Notes: generated by a model not told the origin, from the letters alone. A DNA stretch of 15,283 bases from Lysobacterales bacterium (GCA_015655035.1 JAATFS010000292.1:1-15283); one strand, 5' to 3'. Positions 1-6,877 are shown, counted from the first letter of the stretch. Translations and numbers: made by a program.

Positions 1-1
1 C

Positions 2-130
2 CGCATGCGCGTACCGCGCCGCTTCCGCGCCCACGCCGAGGTAGCCGCCACTGCCGCGCAACCGTTGGGCGAAACCACCGCCGCCGCACTGGAAACCCAG
101 GTACGCGCGCTGCGCGGCGACAACGCCTGA
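2..130 (+). CDS. 3' end of an unrecognised protein (truncated by window edge)
   Basis: An open frame enters from the left edge and stops at TGA 128-130, giving the last 42 residues of a protein. The tail is rich in Ala and Arg, starts basic (RMRVPRRFRAHAE) and ends in LRGDNA. A short stretch, ALETQVRALRGDN, could be helical. I recognise no domain, and the fragment is too short to assign a function. It is treated as coding because the frame is open from the edge, has GC-rich third positions like its neighbours, and is followed by a 257-bp gap before the next start. The reading frame is an inference. Confidence 0.5.
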   Translation, partial: RMRVPRRFRAHAEVAATAAQPLGETTAAALETQVRALRGDNA

Positions 131-387
131 TTCCGCCGCTCTAGCGCAGCGCCGCCGCGCAGGCCCCAGTGGGCGCGACTTCAATCCTGCCGTCCAGCGC
201 ACCCCTCGTCGTGTTGGAACCCATCGCCATGACCGCTTCACACCGCTCCATTGCACCCGCCCCGTGCCTTGGCGTATGAAGGAAACACCACGGGGAAATC
301 CAGCACATCGCCGCGCACCGCCTGCTCCTGTCCACAAGGCGAGGCGGTGTTGCAACCCCGTACCTGCCACCACCAAGGAGCAACCTC

Positions 388-714
388 ATGAGCGCAATAC
401 CGCCGCCCCTGATCCAATCACCCCAGGTTCCCATCCCCAACCATCTCGCCTGGGCAATCATCTCCACCATCCTGGCCGCCTGCCTGTGCTGCCCGCTGGG
501 CCTGATCGGCATCGTGGCCATCGTGTTCTCGACCAAGGTCAACACCTTGCTCAACCAAGGCGACATCAACGGCGCGCAACGCGCATCGGCCACCGCCAAG
601 ACCTGGTGCTGGGTCGCCACCGCCCTGGCCATTATCGGCCTGCTGCTCAACATCGCGATTTTCGCCAGCGGCGGCGCCGAGACCTACCTGCAAATGATCC
701 AGCAATACCAGTAG
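388..714 (+). CDS. CD225/dispanin (IFITM-like) small membrane protein
   Basis: A 108-residue protein with two hydrophobic segments, about residues 21-47 and 72-94, joined by a short polar loop. This is the CD225/dispanin layout. Visible family motifs are the cysteine cluster CLCCPLG (32-38), FSTKVN (47-52), GDINGAQ (58-64) with alanines and Ser after it, and AKTWCW (70-75). The N-terminus is proline-rich and should face the cytoplasm. The family includes vertebrate interferon-induced transmembrane proteins, but the bacterial members have no settled function. A clear ribosome binding site, AAGGAG at 375-380, lies 7 nt before the ATG and fixes the start. The next gene begins 13 bp after the stop, so the two are probably cotranscribed. 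Family assignment is firm; the role is unknown. Confidence 0.87.
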   Translation: MSAIPPPLIQSPQVPIPNHLAWAIISTILAACLCCPLGLIGIVAIVFSTKVNTLLNQGDINGAQRASATAKTWCWVATALAIIGLLLNIAIFASGGAETYLQMIQQYQ

Positions 715-727
715 CCGCTTGCCTCGG

Positions 728-1141
728 ATGAACCGCCCACGCTGGTTGAAGATCACCGCACTGGCATCGGCCGCACTCGCGGCCGGCGCTGGTGTATGGG
801 TACTACGGCACTACGACCCCAACGCCGTCCACAATCCCTTCCCACCGTGCATGTTCTACGCGATCACCGGCCACTATTGCATCGGCTGCGGCCTAACCCG
901 CGCCATGCATGCACTGGTTCACGGCGACCTACCGCGCGCATTCTCGATGAACCCCCTCGCGGTCGTCGTGCTGCCACTGATCCCCCTGATGATCGCCTGG
1001 TCCGCCGGCTGGCAACCCCGCAGCCTGCGCCCCTTGATGCGCTGGGTACTGGAACCCAGGCTCTGGCTGCTGCTACTGCCCGGCTTCTGGATTGCCCGCA
1101 ACCTACCCTGGTCCCCCTTCACCCTACTAGCCCCCGGCTGA
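728..1141 (+). CDS. DUF2752 family membrane protein
   Basis: A 137-residue protein matching the DUF2752 pattern: a conserved Pro-Cys near residues 40-41 (FPPCMFY), then CIGCGLTRA at 51-59, where most members read CPGCGLTRA, then an Asn-Pro at 75-76 opening a membrane segment. Hydrophobic stretches lie at about 10-27, 77-95 and 112-124, so it should be an inner-membrane protein. No enzymatic role is known for the family. The ATG at 728 is chosen; a TTG at 719 in the same frame would add three residues. Neither has a strong ribosome binding site, so translation may be coupled to the CD225 gene just upstream. The paired Cys residues could bind metal or form disulfides, but that is a guess. Confidence 0.85.
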   Translation: MNRPRWLKITALASAALAAGAGVWVLRHYDPNAVHNPFPPCMFYAITGHYCIGCGLTRAMHALVHGDLPRAFSMNPLAVVVLPLIPLMIAWSAGWQPRSLRPLMRWVLEPRLWLLLLPGFWIARNLPWSPFTLLAPG

Positions 1142-1180
1142 CAGCACCCGCACCACCCAAGCCCTGCCGTCGCTGTTAGC

Positions 1181-1480
1181 TCTTGCTCTTGATCGTGCTC
1201 TCGACCTACCTCGCCCTCAAAGCGAGCCGAGCACCGCAGGTGGAGGTGCCCGAAGAGGCGCCCTGTTTGAACGAAGTGAGTTTGGGCGCCGTCCCGGAAA
1301 ACGGGATAAATGCCACTTCCGCCGAGGAGCGCAGGGGACCGGTGCGGCTTCATCGCACCGGCTCGCGTCGGGCGAAAGCGCTTTTGGTTGCTTTTGGCTA
1401 GACAAAAGCGACGCGCGCCGACAGGCGCGAAAGCCCTTGATCTTGATCTTGGTGTCGCGTCTCAGCTGCAGCTGAAGCAG
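1181..1480 (+). repeat. Hairpin-rich intergenic repeat-like element, no gene
   Basis: This fills most of the 383-bp gap between DUF2752 and ampE. Near-hexameric TCTTGA/TCTTGC units lie at its left edge (1181-1198), and TCTTGA/TCTTGG units at its right edge (1441-1452). Between them are several inverted repeats: GGCGCCC 1258-1264 with GGGCGCC 1284-1290; TCCCG 1292-1296 with CGGGA 1302-1306; CCGGTGCG 1339-1346 with CGCACCGG 1354-1361; CGCTTTTG 1379-1386 with CAAAAGCG 1403-1410; CGCGCC 1414-1419 with GGCGCG 1424-1429. The perfect palindrome CAGCTGCAGCTG lies at 1463-1474. Short frames cross it on both strands but look spurious. I recall similar sequence scattered in Xanthomonas genomes and often mis-annotated as small hypothetical proteins. 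Repeat status is inferred; the hairpins are directly visible. Confidence 0.55.
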
Positions 1481-1524
1481 TAAAACGCCACCCCACCAAA
1501 AAGCCCACCAACGGCCCAAACCCG

Positions 1525-2418
1525 CTACCGCACCCACCCTCCAATCACCAACAACGCCAACAACGCCATCCACAACAACAACACCCGCCACACCAGACTC
1601 ATCGCATCGCGCACCTCCGGCAACCGGCGCCACACCGGCACCAGGCCTGCAGCCGTGTACTCGTGCGCCTCCTCGCGCAACTCCGCCTGCACACTCGCAC
1701 GCGCCACCGCACGCAGGAATACCGGCTCCAGCGCCCACTGGCTCCCATGCGCCTCACGCCACGCCCGCACCACCGCATCGAAATTGCCCGCCAGCGCCAT
1801 CGACAACGTCATCAACTGCGCCACCGGCCACTCCAGCAACGCCAACAGCCTGCGCGTCCCGCGCGCATTGGCCGGCGGCAACAACGCCGACTGCGGTCCC
1901 TCCGCCGCCAGCGCGGTCAGGCGATACAGCACCGCCCCGAATGGCCCCAGCAGCAGGAACCAGAACAGCACCGCGAACCAGCGCCGCAGGCCATTCACCA
2001 CCACGGCCTCCACCAACGAATGCGTGTCCTGGTACACGCTGCCGCCGGCCGCCTGCAAGTGACCGATCGCCAGTTGCCGCGCCGGGACGTCCTCGGCATC
2101 GATCACCGCCTCCACATCACGATCCAGATCGCGCGGGCCCCAGGTCCAGGCCAGCACCACGACCCCCAGGAGCAGCGACAACAAGCCGTGCCAGACGTCC
2201 GCGAAGGCCCATTGCAGCAGTACCACCAGCAGCAGCGGTGGAAGCAACGCCAGCGCGAAGCCATAGCGGCCACGCCAGACGCCGCGCTCGCCGGCATGAC
2301 TGTCCAGCCGGCGCAGCCATTCGCTGAACCATCCAAAGCGGCGCAGCGATGCGACCAGTGACGGGACAATATGGCCCAGCACCAGTGCAACGATCACGGC
2401 AACCAACGTAGTAAACAT
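1525..2418 (-). CDS. ampE: AmpE-like inner-membrane protein
   Basis: A 297-residue integral membrane protein resembling AmpE, the companion of AmpD in beta-lactamase and cell-wall-recycling signalling and distantly related to the CobD/CbiB family. Hydrophobic segments lie near the N-terminus (FTTLVAVIVALVLGHIV), in two adjacent stretches at about residues 55-95, around the motif LFWFLLLGPFGAVLYR, near LEWPVAQLMTLSMALAG, and at the extreme C-terminus. The Leu-Phe-Trp and Gly-Pro-x-Gly-Ala pattern and the 'LEW(P/V)' segment are what I recognise from AmpE. The start at 2418 is supported by GGAGG 8 nt upstream; an in-frame ATG at 2466 lacks such a site. It lies 87 bp after nudC on the same strand with a hairpin between. 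No ampD is present in the window, so a role in AmpD-AmpR signalling is not supported by context. Confidence 0.75.
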   Translation of the reverse strand: MFTTLVAVIVALVLGHIVPSLVASLRRFGWFSEWLRRLDSHAGERGVWRGRYGFALALLPPLLLVVLLQWAFADVWHGLLSLLLGVVVLAWTWGPRDLDRDVEAVIDAEDVPARQLAIGHLQAAGGSVYQDTHSLVEAVVVNGLRRWFAVLFWFLLLGPFGAVLYRLTALAAEGPQSALLPPANARGTRRLLALLEWPVAQLMTLSMALAGNFDAVVRAWREAHGSQWALEPVFLRAVARASVQAELREEAHEYTAAGLVPVWRRLPEVRDAMSLVWRVLLLWMALLALLVIGGWVR

Positions 2419-2455
2419 AGGCAGAGCCTCCTGGCCCGATTCTAGCCGAGCAAAT

Positions 2456-2482
2456 GCTTCGGCCATGTCTACGGGCCGAAGC
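2456..2482 (-). terminator. Hairpin between nudC and ampE
   Basis: A perfect 9-bp inverted repeat, GCTTCGGCC at 2456-2464 and GGCCGAAGC at 2474-2482, with a 9-nt loop. Read on the minus strand it begins 23 nt after the nudC stop and is followed by ATTTGCTC, a poor T-tract. It may be a weak terminator or attenuator that partly separates ampE from nudC. Confidence 0.45.
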
Positions 2483-2505
2483 CCGCCTCCTGCATGCGCC
2501 AGCGG

Positions 2506-3405
2506 CTACCCGCGATACCAGTGCTCGATCAACGAACGCGCGATCGAGATCGGAGGCGGCAAGCCGATGCCAAGGCCGTCATCGACGGCGTCGCGCTGCA
2601 TGGCCGCGCCCACCTCGGCACGGCTGAACCAGCGTGCGTCCTCCAGCTCGGCGCTGACGCACGGCTGTTCCGACGCCGCCGCGCGCGCCTGGAACCCCAG
2701 CATCAACGCTCCGGGAAACGGCCACGGCTGCGAGCCCAGGTAGCTGCACCCATCCACCCGGACCCCCGTTTCCTCCAGCACCTCGCGGGCCACGGTCTGT
2801 TCCAGCGACTCCCCCGGCTCGACGAAGCCGGCGATCACCGAATATCGCCGTGGCACCCAGTTCGCCTGGCGTCCCAGCAACAGCCGCTCACCGTCGCTGA
2901 CGGCCACGATGATCGCCGGATCCACGCGCGGGTAATGATCGGTGCCGCATTGATCGCAATGGCCGATGAAACCGGCGCGGCGAAACGCCACCGCGCCTCC
3001 GCATACGCCGCAAAACCGCGTGCGCGCCTGCCAATAGGACATACCGCGCGCATAGGCGAACGCGGTCGCTACCGGGGTCTCCCAGTCCGTGGCCGCCTGG
3101 CGCAGGTCGACCCGCCGCGGCGCGTCGACCACCACCCTCGAGGCATCGACGCAGAACCAGCCAATCGCCCCCTGCACTCCCAGGAAGATCGCGGTACCGG
3201 GACCTCCACCCAGCCCGGCGCCGCTCAACAGCAGCGGCAGTCCCTGGGCATCGGCGAACGCATTGCCACTTTCATCCAGCACCAGCACGCGGGCGTCCTG
3301 CCAGAGCCGGGCAATGGCGTCGTGATCGTCGCGTAGCGCATCGGCACGGTCGAGCGGCTCGCCAGTGAAGGCGAATCCGGAAAAAACAGGTTTGGCATTC
3401 AACAT
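2506..3405 (-). CDS. nudC: NADH pyrophosphatase / NAD-cap RNA decapping Nudix hydrolase NudC
   Basis: A 299-residue NudC-type Nudix enzyme. The family cleaves the pyrophosphate of NAD(H) and removes NAD caps from RNA 5' ends in the cytoplasm. The layout is complete: an N-terminal domain (1-125); a four-cysteine zinc ribbon at C132, C135, C150 and C153 (FCGVCGG and CDQCG); a Nudix box at 193-215 with the required Gly, Glu and REVLEETG; and the NudC-specific motif SQPWPFP at 225-231 just after it. The size is somewhat larger than the E. coli enzyme. The ATG at 3405 is chosen, with AGGA 8 nt upstream; a TTG two codons earlier (3411) is possible. It lies 108 bp after erpA on the same strand, and may be the distal gene of that transcript or have its own promoter. 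Confidence 0.95.
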   Translation of the reverse strand: MLNAKPVFSGFAFTGEPLDRADALRDDHDAIARLWQDARVLVLDESGNAFADAQGLPLLLSGAGLGGGPGTAIFLGVQGAIGWFCVDASRVVVDAPRRVDLRQAATDWETPVATAFAYARGMSYWQARTRFCGVCGGAVAFRRAGFIGHCDQCGTDHYPRVDPAIIVAVSDGERLLLGRQANWVPRRYSVIAGFVEPGESLEQTVAREVLEETGVRVDGCSYLGSQPWPFPGALMLGFQARAAASEQPCVSAELEDARWFSRAEVGAAMQRDAVDDGLGIGLPPPISIARSLIEHWYRG

Positions 3406-3513
3406 CGGCAAGATCCTGCAGCCAGTCGACGCTCACCGCAACCGCGCATGCGCCATCGATCCGTACCCGAGGCGCCGGTCAACGTCGCGGAGACGGCACC
3501 CTCGCCGCCTGTG

Positions 3514-3900
3514 TCAGACGCTGAAGCTGCTGCCGCAGCCGCAAGTGGTCTTGGCGTTGGGATTGCGGATCACGAACTGCGCGCCGGTCAGGCTCTCGGT
3601 GTAGTCCACCTCGGCCCCCATCAGGTACTGCAGGCTGAGCGGATCCACCAGCAGCGTCACCCCGTCGGTGTCCACCGACACATCGTCCTCGGCCCGGTTC
3701 TCATCGAACTCGAAGCCGTACTGGAAGCCGGAACATCCACCGCCCTGGATATACACGCGCAGGGCGAGGTCCGCATTGCCTTCTTCCTGGATCAGTGCGC
3801 GCACCTTCGCCGCCGCCGACCCGGTGAAATTCAGTGGCCGGTCGATCGACTGGTAGTTGGGCGCCGGGGCGGCCGAGGGAAGCGAAACGAGCGTACTCAT
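3514..3900 (-). CDS. erpA: Iron-sulfur cluster insertion protein ErpA
   Basis: A 128-residue A-type Fe-S carrier that receives clusters from the Isc/Suf machinery and passes them to apoproteins in the cytoplasm. The three cluster-ligand cysteines are in place: C56 in GGGCSGFQY, and C120 and C122 in TTCGCGSSFSV at the extreme C-terminus. The body (ALRVYIQGGGCSG, LVDPLSLQYLMGAEVDYTESL, FVIRNPNAK) is typical ErpA. The N-terminal extension of about 22 residues (Ser-, Ala- and Pro-rich) is longer than in E. coli ErpA. It starts 31 bp after the bactofilin stop, and no strong ribosome binding site is visible. The order DUF6776-bactofilin-erpA is one I recall from other gammaproteobacteria, so this is likely one transcript. 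Confidence 0.95.
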   Translation of the reverse strand: MSTLVSLPSAAPAPNYQSIDRPLNFTGSAAAKVRALIQEEGNADLALRVYIQGGGCSGFQYGFEFDENRAEDDVSVDTDGVTLLVDPLSLQYLMGAEVDYTESLTGAQFVIRNPNAKTTCGCGSSFSV

Positions 3901-3931
3901 GCCGTCAGCATGGGGGCGGGCGCGCCGCGAA

Positions 3932-4366
3932 TCAAGCGCCCAGCGCCGCCGGTTCCGCTTCGTTCACCGCCGCCTGCAGCCCCGGCGACGGCAGCGCCGC
4001 GATCGCGGCGGCATGGATCAAGCGGCCGGTCAGCTGGGCGCCCGCGCTCATCTGCACCACCTGGTAATGCACGTTGCCCTGCACCCGGGCGTTGGCCGCC
4101 AGTTCCACCCGCTCGGCCGCATGCACGTCCCCATTCAGCTGGCCGTTGATGATCACCACCGGCGCGTGCACTTCGCCTTCGATGCAGCCGTTCTCGGACA
4201 CCGTGAGCGTGGCCGCGCTGCCGCTTTCGGCGGTGACCTTGCCCAGGATCCGCCCTTCCACGTACAGGCCGCCACTGAACTCCAGGTCGCCCCGGATCAC
4301 CACCTGCTGCCCGATCAATGTGTCGACCACGGTCTGGCTTCCCCGGCCGGACTTGCTTCCAAACAT
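3932..4366 (-). CDS. Bactofilin (polymer-forming cytoskeletal protein)
   Basis: A 144-residue bactofilin (PF04519 type). These proteins form a right-handed beta-helix that self-polymerises into filaments at the inner membrane face and helps set cell shape and local peptidoglycan synthesis. Residues about 15-120 carry the repeating beta-helix pattern with hallmark motifs: TLIG, VIRGDLEFSGGLYVEGRILGKV, GCIEGEVHAP, INGQLNGDVHA and VQGNVHYQ. The short N-terminal tail (MFGSKSGRG) resembles the small membrane-tethering tails of bactofilins, and the Ala-rich C-terminus is probably disordered. The start at 4366 is set by AGGGGGA about 5 nt upstream; a longer in-frame start at 4429 would overlap DUF6776 extensively and is rejected. 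Its ATG follows the DUF6776 stop after one base (TGA-C-ATG), which implies translational coupling. Confidence 0.93.
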   Translation of the reverse strand: MFGSKSGRGSQTVVDTLIGQQVVIRGDLEFSGGLYVEGRILGKVTAESGSAATLTVSENGCIEGEVHAPVVIINGQLNGDVHAAERVELAANARVQGNVHYQVVQMSAGAQLTGRLIHAAAIAALPSPGLQAAVNEAEPAALGA

Positions 4367-4367
4367 G

Positions 4368-5105
4368 TCATCCCCCTGTGCCGTTGCCGGCGAGTTTCCA
4401 ATCGAACACCTGGCTGACAGGCGCCCCATCCCCTGTCAGGGAGACTCGCACACGCTGCGGGGTAAAATCCTGGGGCAGGATCACGCTACCGCCCAACTGC
4501 TGGAAATAGCGGAACGAATAGGGTTGCCCGGGCGCCTTGGGCAGCTGGTGCAGTTCGTCCCAGCCGACCGTGGTCAGCTTGCCCGCGCGCACACCCTCTA
4601 CCGAGAAGCGCAGCTGCCCCTGGCTGATCGCGCCGCGATTGAGATTTTGCGTCAGTACCGCGGTATAGCTCCAACTGCCGCCGGCTTCCGGCGAGAACTC
4701 GATCGAATGCGCATCCAGGCTCTTGCGCGGGCCAGTGGCGCCCACCAGCCGCTCGTAGAACGCTACGTCGGCACGCAGCGCGGCGATCTGCTCGTCGCGC
4801 TCGGCCAGCGAGGCCTGGATCTCGTTGTTGGCGGCGCGGCTGATCTTGTCCGAGACCATCAGGTTGATCTGCCGTTGCTTCAGCGCCTCCAACTCGCGCA
4901 GCTGGCTGGCCTGCACCTGACGCGATTGCTTAAGCGCCGCTTCCAGGTCGCCCAACCCTGGGACTGCCGCGCGGCTGGCGAGCAGCCACACGCCAAGTAG
5001 CGAGGCCAGCCACAGCACGATCAGCACCGCCCAGGCCCAGCGCAAGAAGGGACGGGAAGTCCGTTGTACGACCTGGAAACGCGGCGTTGGAGTAGGTTGA
5101 TTCAT
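4368..5105 (-). CDS. DUF6776 family membrane-anchored coiled-coil protein
   Basis: A 245-residue single-pass membrane protein of the family I know as DUF6776. A basic N-terminus (1-21) is followed by one transmembrane helix at about 22-43 (WAWAVLIVLWLASLLGVWLL), then a coiled coil at about 52-122, rich in Leu, Gln, Glu and Arg, then a C-terminal region (130-245) with alternating hydrophobic residues that looks beta-rich and should lie in the periplasm. No catalytic motif is seen. The start at 5105 is chosen because translation then leads directly into the basic-TM pattern; an in-frame ATG at 5222 would add 39 residues of poor quality. It is the first gene of the bactofilin-erpA group, and the one-base gap to bactofilin suggests the two act together. 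The function is uncharacterised. Confidence 0.82.
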   Translation of the reverse strand: MNQPTPTPRFQVVQRTSRPFLRWAWAVLIVLWLASLLGVWLLASRAAVPGLGDLEAALKQSRQVQASQLRELEALKQRQINLMVSDKISRAANNEIQASLAERDEQIAALRADVAFYERLVGATGPRKSLDAHSIEFSPEAGGSWSYTAVLTQNLNRGAISQGQLRFSVEGVRAGKLTTVGWDELHQLPKAPGQPYSFRYFQQLGGSVILPQDFTPQRVRVSLTGDGAPVSQVFDWKLAGNGTGG

Positions 5106-5161
5106 GATGCTGGACGGCACCGACCGCTGGCGACCGGCGCAGGGTCCTCGTAGGGGTGTCA

Positions 5162-5232
5162 GCCCGATAGTGTATGCCAGCGTACCCGGCAGCCCGGACG
5201 GGCTGGAATCGATCTCGGCCATGCCCGATAGT
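5162..5232. repeat. Pair of 10-bp direct repeats in a divergent promoter region
   Basis: GCCCGATAGT occurs exactly at 5162-5171 and 5223-5232, 61 bp apart, in the 158-bp gap between the divergent genes DUF6776 and DUF4126. It may be a regulator-binding pair or related promoter elements (ACTATCGGGC on the minus strand). A chance match of this length in so short a region is possible, at roughly the one-percent level. Confidence 0.35.
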
Positions 5233-5263
5233 CTGCAGTCATTCTTCTGCCTGGATCGCAGTC

Positions 5264-5887
5264 ATGAGCGAAGCCCACATTTTCGTGGTCGGCATTCTGC
5301 TGGCGTGGTTGGCCGGCATCCGCGTCTATCTGACCGTGTTCGGCGTCGGCCTGGCCGGCGCGCTGGGCTGGCTGGACCTGCCGCCGGCACTGCAGGTCAC
5401 CGAGTCATGGTGGGTACTCGGCACGTCCGGTGCGCTGGCGGTGGCCGAATTCTTCGCCGACAAGATCCCAGGCGTCGATTCGGCCTGGGACCTGTTGCAG
5501 ACCCTGGCGCGGGTGCCGGCCGGCGCGTTTCTGGCCGCCGCCGCGTTGTCGCCCGACGGCGACCTGTCCAACGGCACGATGCTGGCGGGCGCCGGCGTGG
5601 CGCTGACCAGCCATCTGCTCAAATCCGGCAGCCGAGCCTTGCTCAATACTTCGCCCGAGCCGGCCAGCAACTGGGTGGCCTCGCTGGCCGAAGACACCAT
5701 GGTCACCGGCACGCTGGCACTGGCGCTCGCACACCCCTGGCTGGCACTGAGCGTGGCGCTTGGGACCAGCCTGATCGGCGCGCTGCTGGTGTGGTACATC
5801 TGGCGGCTGATGTGGCGGGGCATGCGCCGCCTGGTGGCGCCGCCGCGCGATACCGCAACCGCCCCGTCCGGGTCCGCCCTGCCATGA
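5264..5887 (+). CDS. DUF4126 family multi-pass membrane protein
   Basis: A 207-residue inner-membrane protein of the DUF4126 type. Hydrophobic segments lie at about 5-36, 50-64, 84-96, 106-120, 145-160 and 163-182. The family pattern is visible in AGIRVYLTVF (17-26), in AEFFADKIPGVDSAWDLLQT (61-80), in SRALLNTSPEPASNW (123-137) and in the acidic ED before a final pair of membrane helices. The C-terminus after residue 190 is a Pro/Ala tail. No function is established for the family. The ATG at 5264 is chosen because the conserved region begins immediately after it; the longer frame from 5174 adds 30 poorly structured residues. The gene stands alone, divergent from DUF6776 and convergent with bfr. 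Confidence 0.85.
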   Translation: MSEAHIFVVGILLAWLAGIRVYLTVFGVGLAGALGWLDLPPALQVTESWWVLGTSGALAVAEFFADKIPGVDSAWDLLQTLARVPAGAFLAAAALSPDGDLSNGTMLAGAGVALTSHLLKSGSRALLNTSPEPASNWVASLAEDTMVTGTLALALAHPWLALSVALGTSLIGALLVWYIWRLMWRGMRRLVAPPRDTATAPSGSALP

Positions 5888-5900
5888 TCGCGCTGCGTGG

Positions 5901-5953
5901 AGGCCGTCGCCGGCCTGCGCGCGGATAACCACCGCGGCCGGCTGTCGCAGCCG
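5901..5953. terminator. Weak hairpins between convergent DUF4126 and bfr genes
   Basis: Two small stems lie in the 84-bp convergent gap: AGGCCG 5901-5906 with CGGCCT 5911-5916, and CGGCTG 5939-5944 with CAGCCG 5948-5953. Neither has a T-tract. They are placed where transcripts of both genes must end but are not strong intrinsic terminators. Confidence 0.3.
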
Positions 5954-5971
5954 CCCGCCCGTGGACTCGAC

Positions 5972-6442
5972 TCAGTCGTCCAGCTTGGTCAGCAGATAGT
6001 TCGGCTCGCCGATGCGCGCCACCAGATCCAGCTGGGTCTCCAGCCAGTCGATGTGCTCTTCCTCCGAATCGAGGATATCGACGAACAGCTGGCGGCTGAC
6101 GTAGTCCTGCACGGTTTCCGCGTAGGCAACGGCCTCGCGCAGCACCGCCACCGCCTCGCGCTCCAGCGCCAGGTCGCAGCGGAACATCTCGGTGGGATTC
6201 TCGCCAATGCGCAGCTTGCCCAGCGCCTGGAAGTTCGGCAGTCCCTCGAGGAACAAGATGCGATCGGACAGCTTGTCCGCATGCTTCATCTCGTCGATGG
6301 ATTCCTTGTACTCATGCTCAGCCAGTTCCTTCAGCCCCCAGTTCTTCAGCATCTTGGCGTGCAGGAAGTACTGGTTGATCGCAGTGAGTTCGTTGTAGAG
6401 AACCTTGTTGAGGTACTCGATGACCTGGGTATCGCCCTTCAT
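5972..6442 (-). CDS. bfr: Bacterioferritin
   Basis: A 156-residue bacterioferritin, the haem-containing 24-subunit iron storage shell of the cytoplasm. All residues expected from the E. coli protein fall at the same numbers. Ferroxidase-centre ligands are E18, E51, H54, E94, E127 and H130, and the haem-axial methionine is M52 (ESIDEMKHADK). The characteristic starts MKGDTQVIEYLNKVL and NQYFLHA are present. The start at 6442 is set by GGAG about 8 nt upstream and by the MKGD N-terminus; upstream in-frame extension is rejected. It lies downstream of bfd on the same strand with a 225-bp gap, so it may have its own promoter, although none is convincing. Its partner Bfd releases iron from it by reducing the haem. 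Confidence 0.97.
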   Translation of the reverse strand: MKGDTQVIEYLNKVLYNELTAINQYFLHAKMLKNWGLKELAEHEYKESIDEMKHADKLSDRILFLEGLPNFQALGKLRIGENPTEMFRCDLALEREAVAVLREAVAYAETVQDYVSRQLFVDILDSEEEHIDWLETQLDLVARIGEPNYLLTKLDD

Positions 6443-6667
6443 GCGATGTCTCCGACAGTGAGCCGGGGCGAACTCTAGCGTGTCGGCGCGCGCGATGAAG
6501 GAACGCGAATCGTGCTCATTTTGCCTACGGCTTCTCGCAGGTGCCGGCAGCCGCCGGGAAGGGCTCGGGAGCAGGCGTGGCCCACCGAAACCGGCCGCGC
6601 GTGTCAACCTCGTGACGTGGCCGCAGCGACCGGGCGCGCAGACGCTGTCCAAGGCGAAGCGCGCGTC

Positions 6668-6877
6668 TCAGGCGGCGCTGGCCAGTCCGAGCAGCGGCAG
6701 CGGGAAGTCGTGCACGGCGCGCGCCTGCGACAACAAATCCGAGGCCATGTCCAGGCAGGAACCGCAGTTGGAACCGCAGCCGGTGCGCATGGTCAGCTCG
6801 GCCACGCTGTTACAGCCATTGGCGGCGGCTTCGCGAATCTGATGGTCGGTGACCCCGTTGCAAATGCAGACGTACAC
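6668..6877 (-). CDS. bfd: Bacterioferritin-associated ferredoxin Bfd
   Basis: A 69-residue [2Fe-2S] ferredoxin that docks on bacterioferritin and delivers electrons to mobilise stored iron. With the GTG start at 6877 the protein begins MYVCICNGVTD, and the cluster cysteines are C4, C6, C38 and C41, the same numbers as in E. coli Bfd. That is why this start is preferred over a TTG seven codons upstream (6898). Extra cysteines at 22 and 34 are unlike E. coli. No good ribosome binding site precedes either start. A strong promoter lies 43-71 bp upstream and a partial Fur-box match just beyond it. The family is typically induced by iron starvation. The neighbouring bfr gene downstream fits the function. 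Confidence 0.93.
   Translation of the reverse strand: MYVCICNGVTDHQIREAAANGCNSVAELTMRTGCGSNCGSCLDMASDLLSQARAVHDFPLPLLGLASAA

Noticed and set aside
169..187. GTGGGCGCGACTTCAATCC, like half of a dispersed Xanthomonas repeat (GTGGGAGCGACTTCAGTCGC type)
   Set aside because: Only one half is recognisable and the inverted partner is missing, so it cannot be called from sequence alone.
131..387. Intergenic region before the CD225 gene checked for riboswitch, terminator or small gene
   Set aside because: Apart from the ribosome binding site at 375-380, no convincing hairpin, promoter or coding frame was seen.
1183..1401. A 72-codon frame inside the intergenic repeat
   Set aside because: It runs through several hairpins, has no ribosome binding site and resembles repeat-derived spurious peptides.
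1217..1738. A 173-codon minus-strand frame overlapping the ampE 3' end
   Set aside because: It consists of repeat-derived sequence plus an out-of-frame Gly/Ala-rich reading of ampE.
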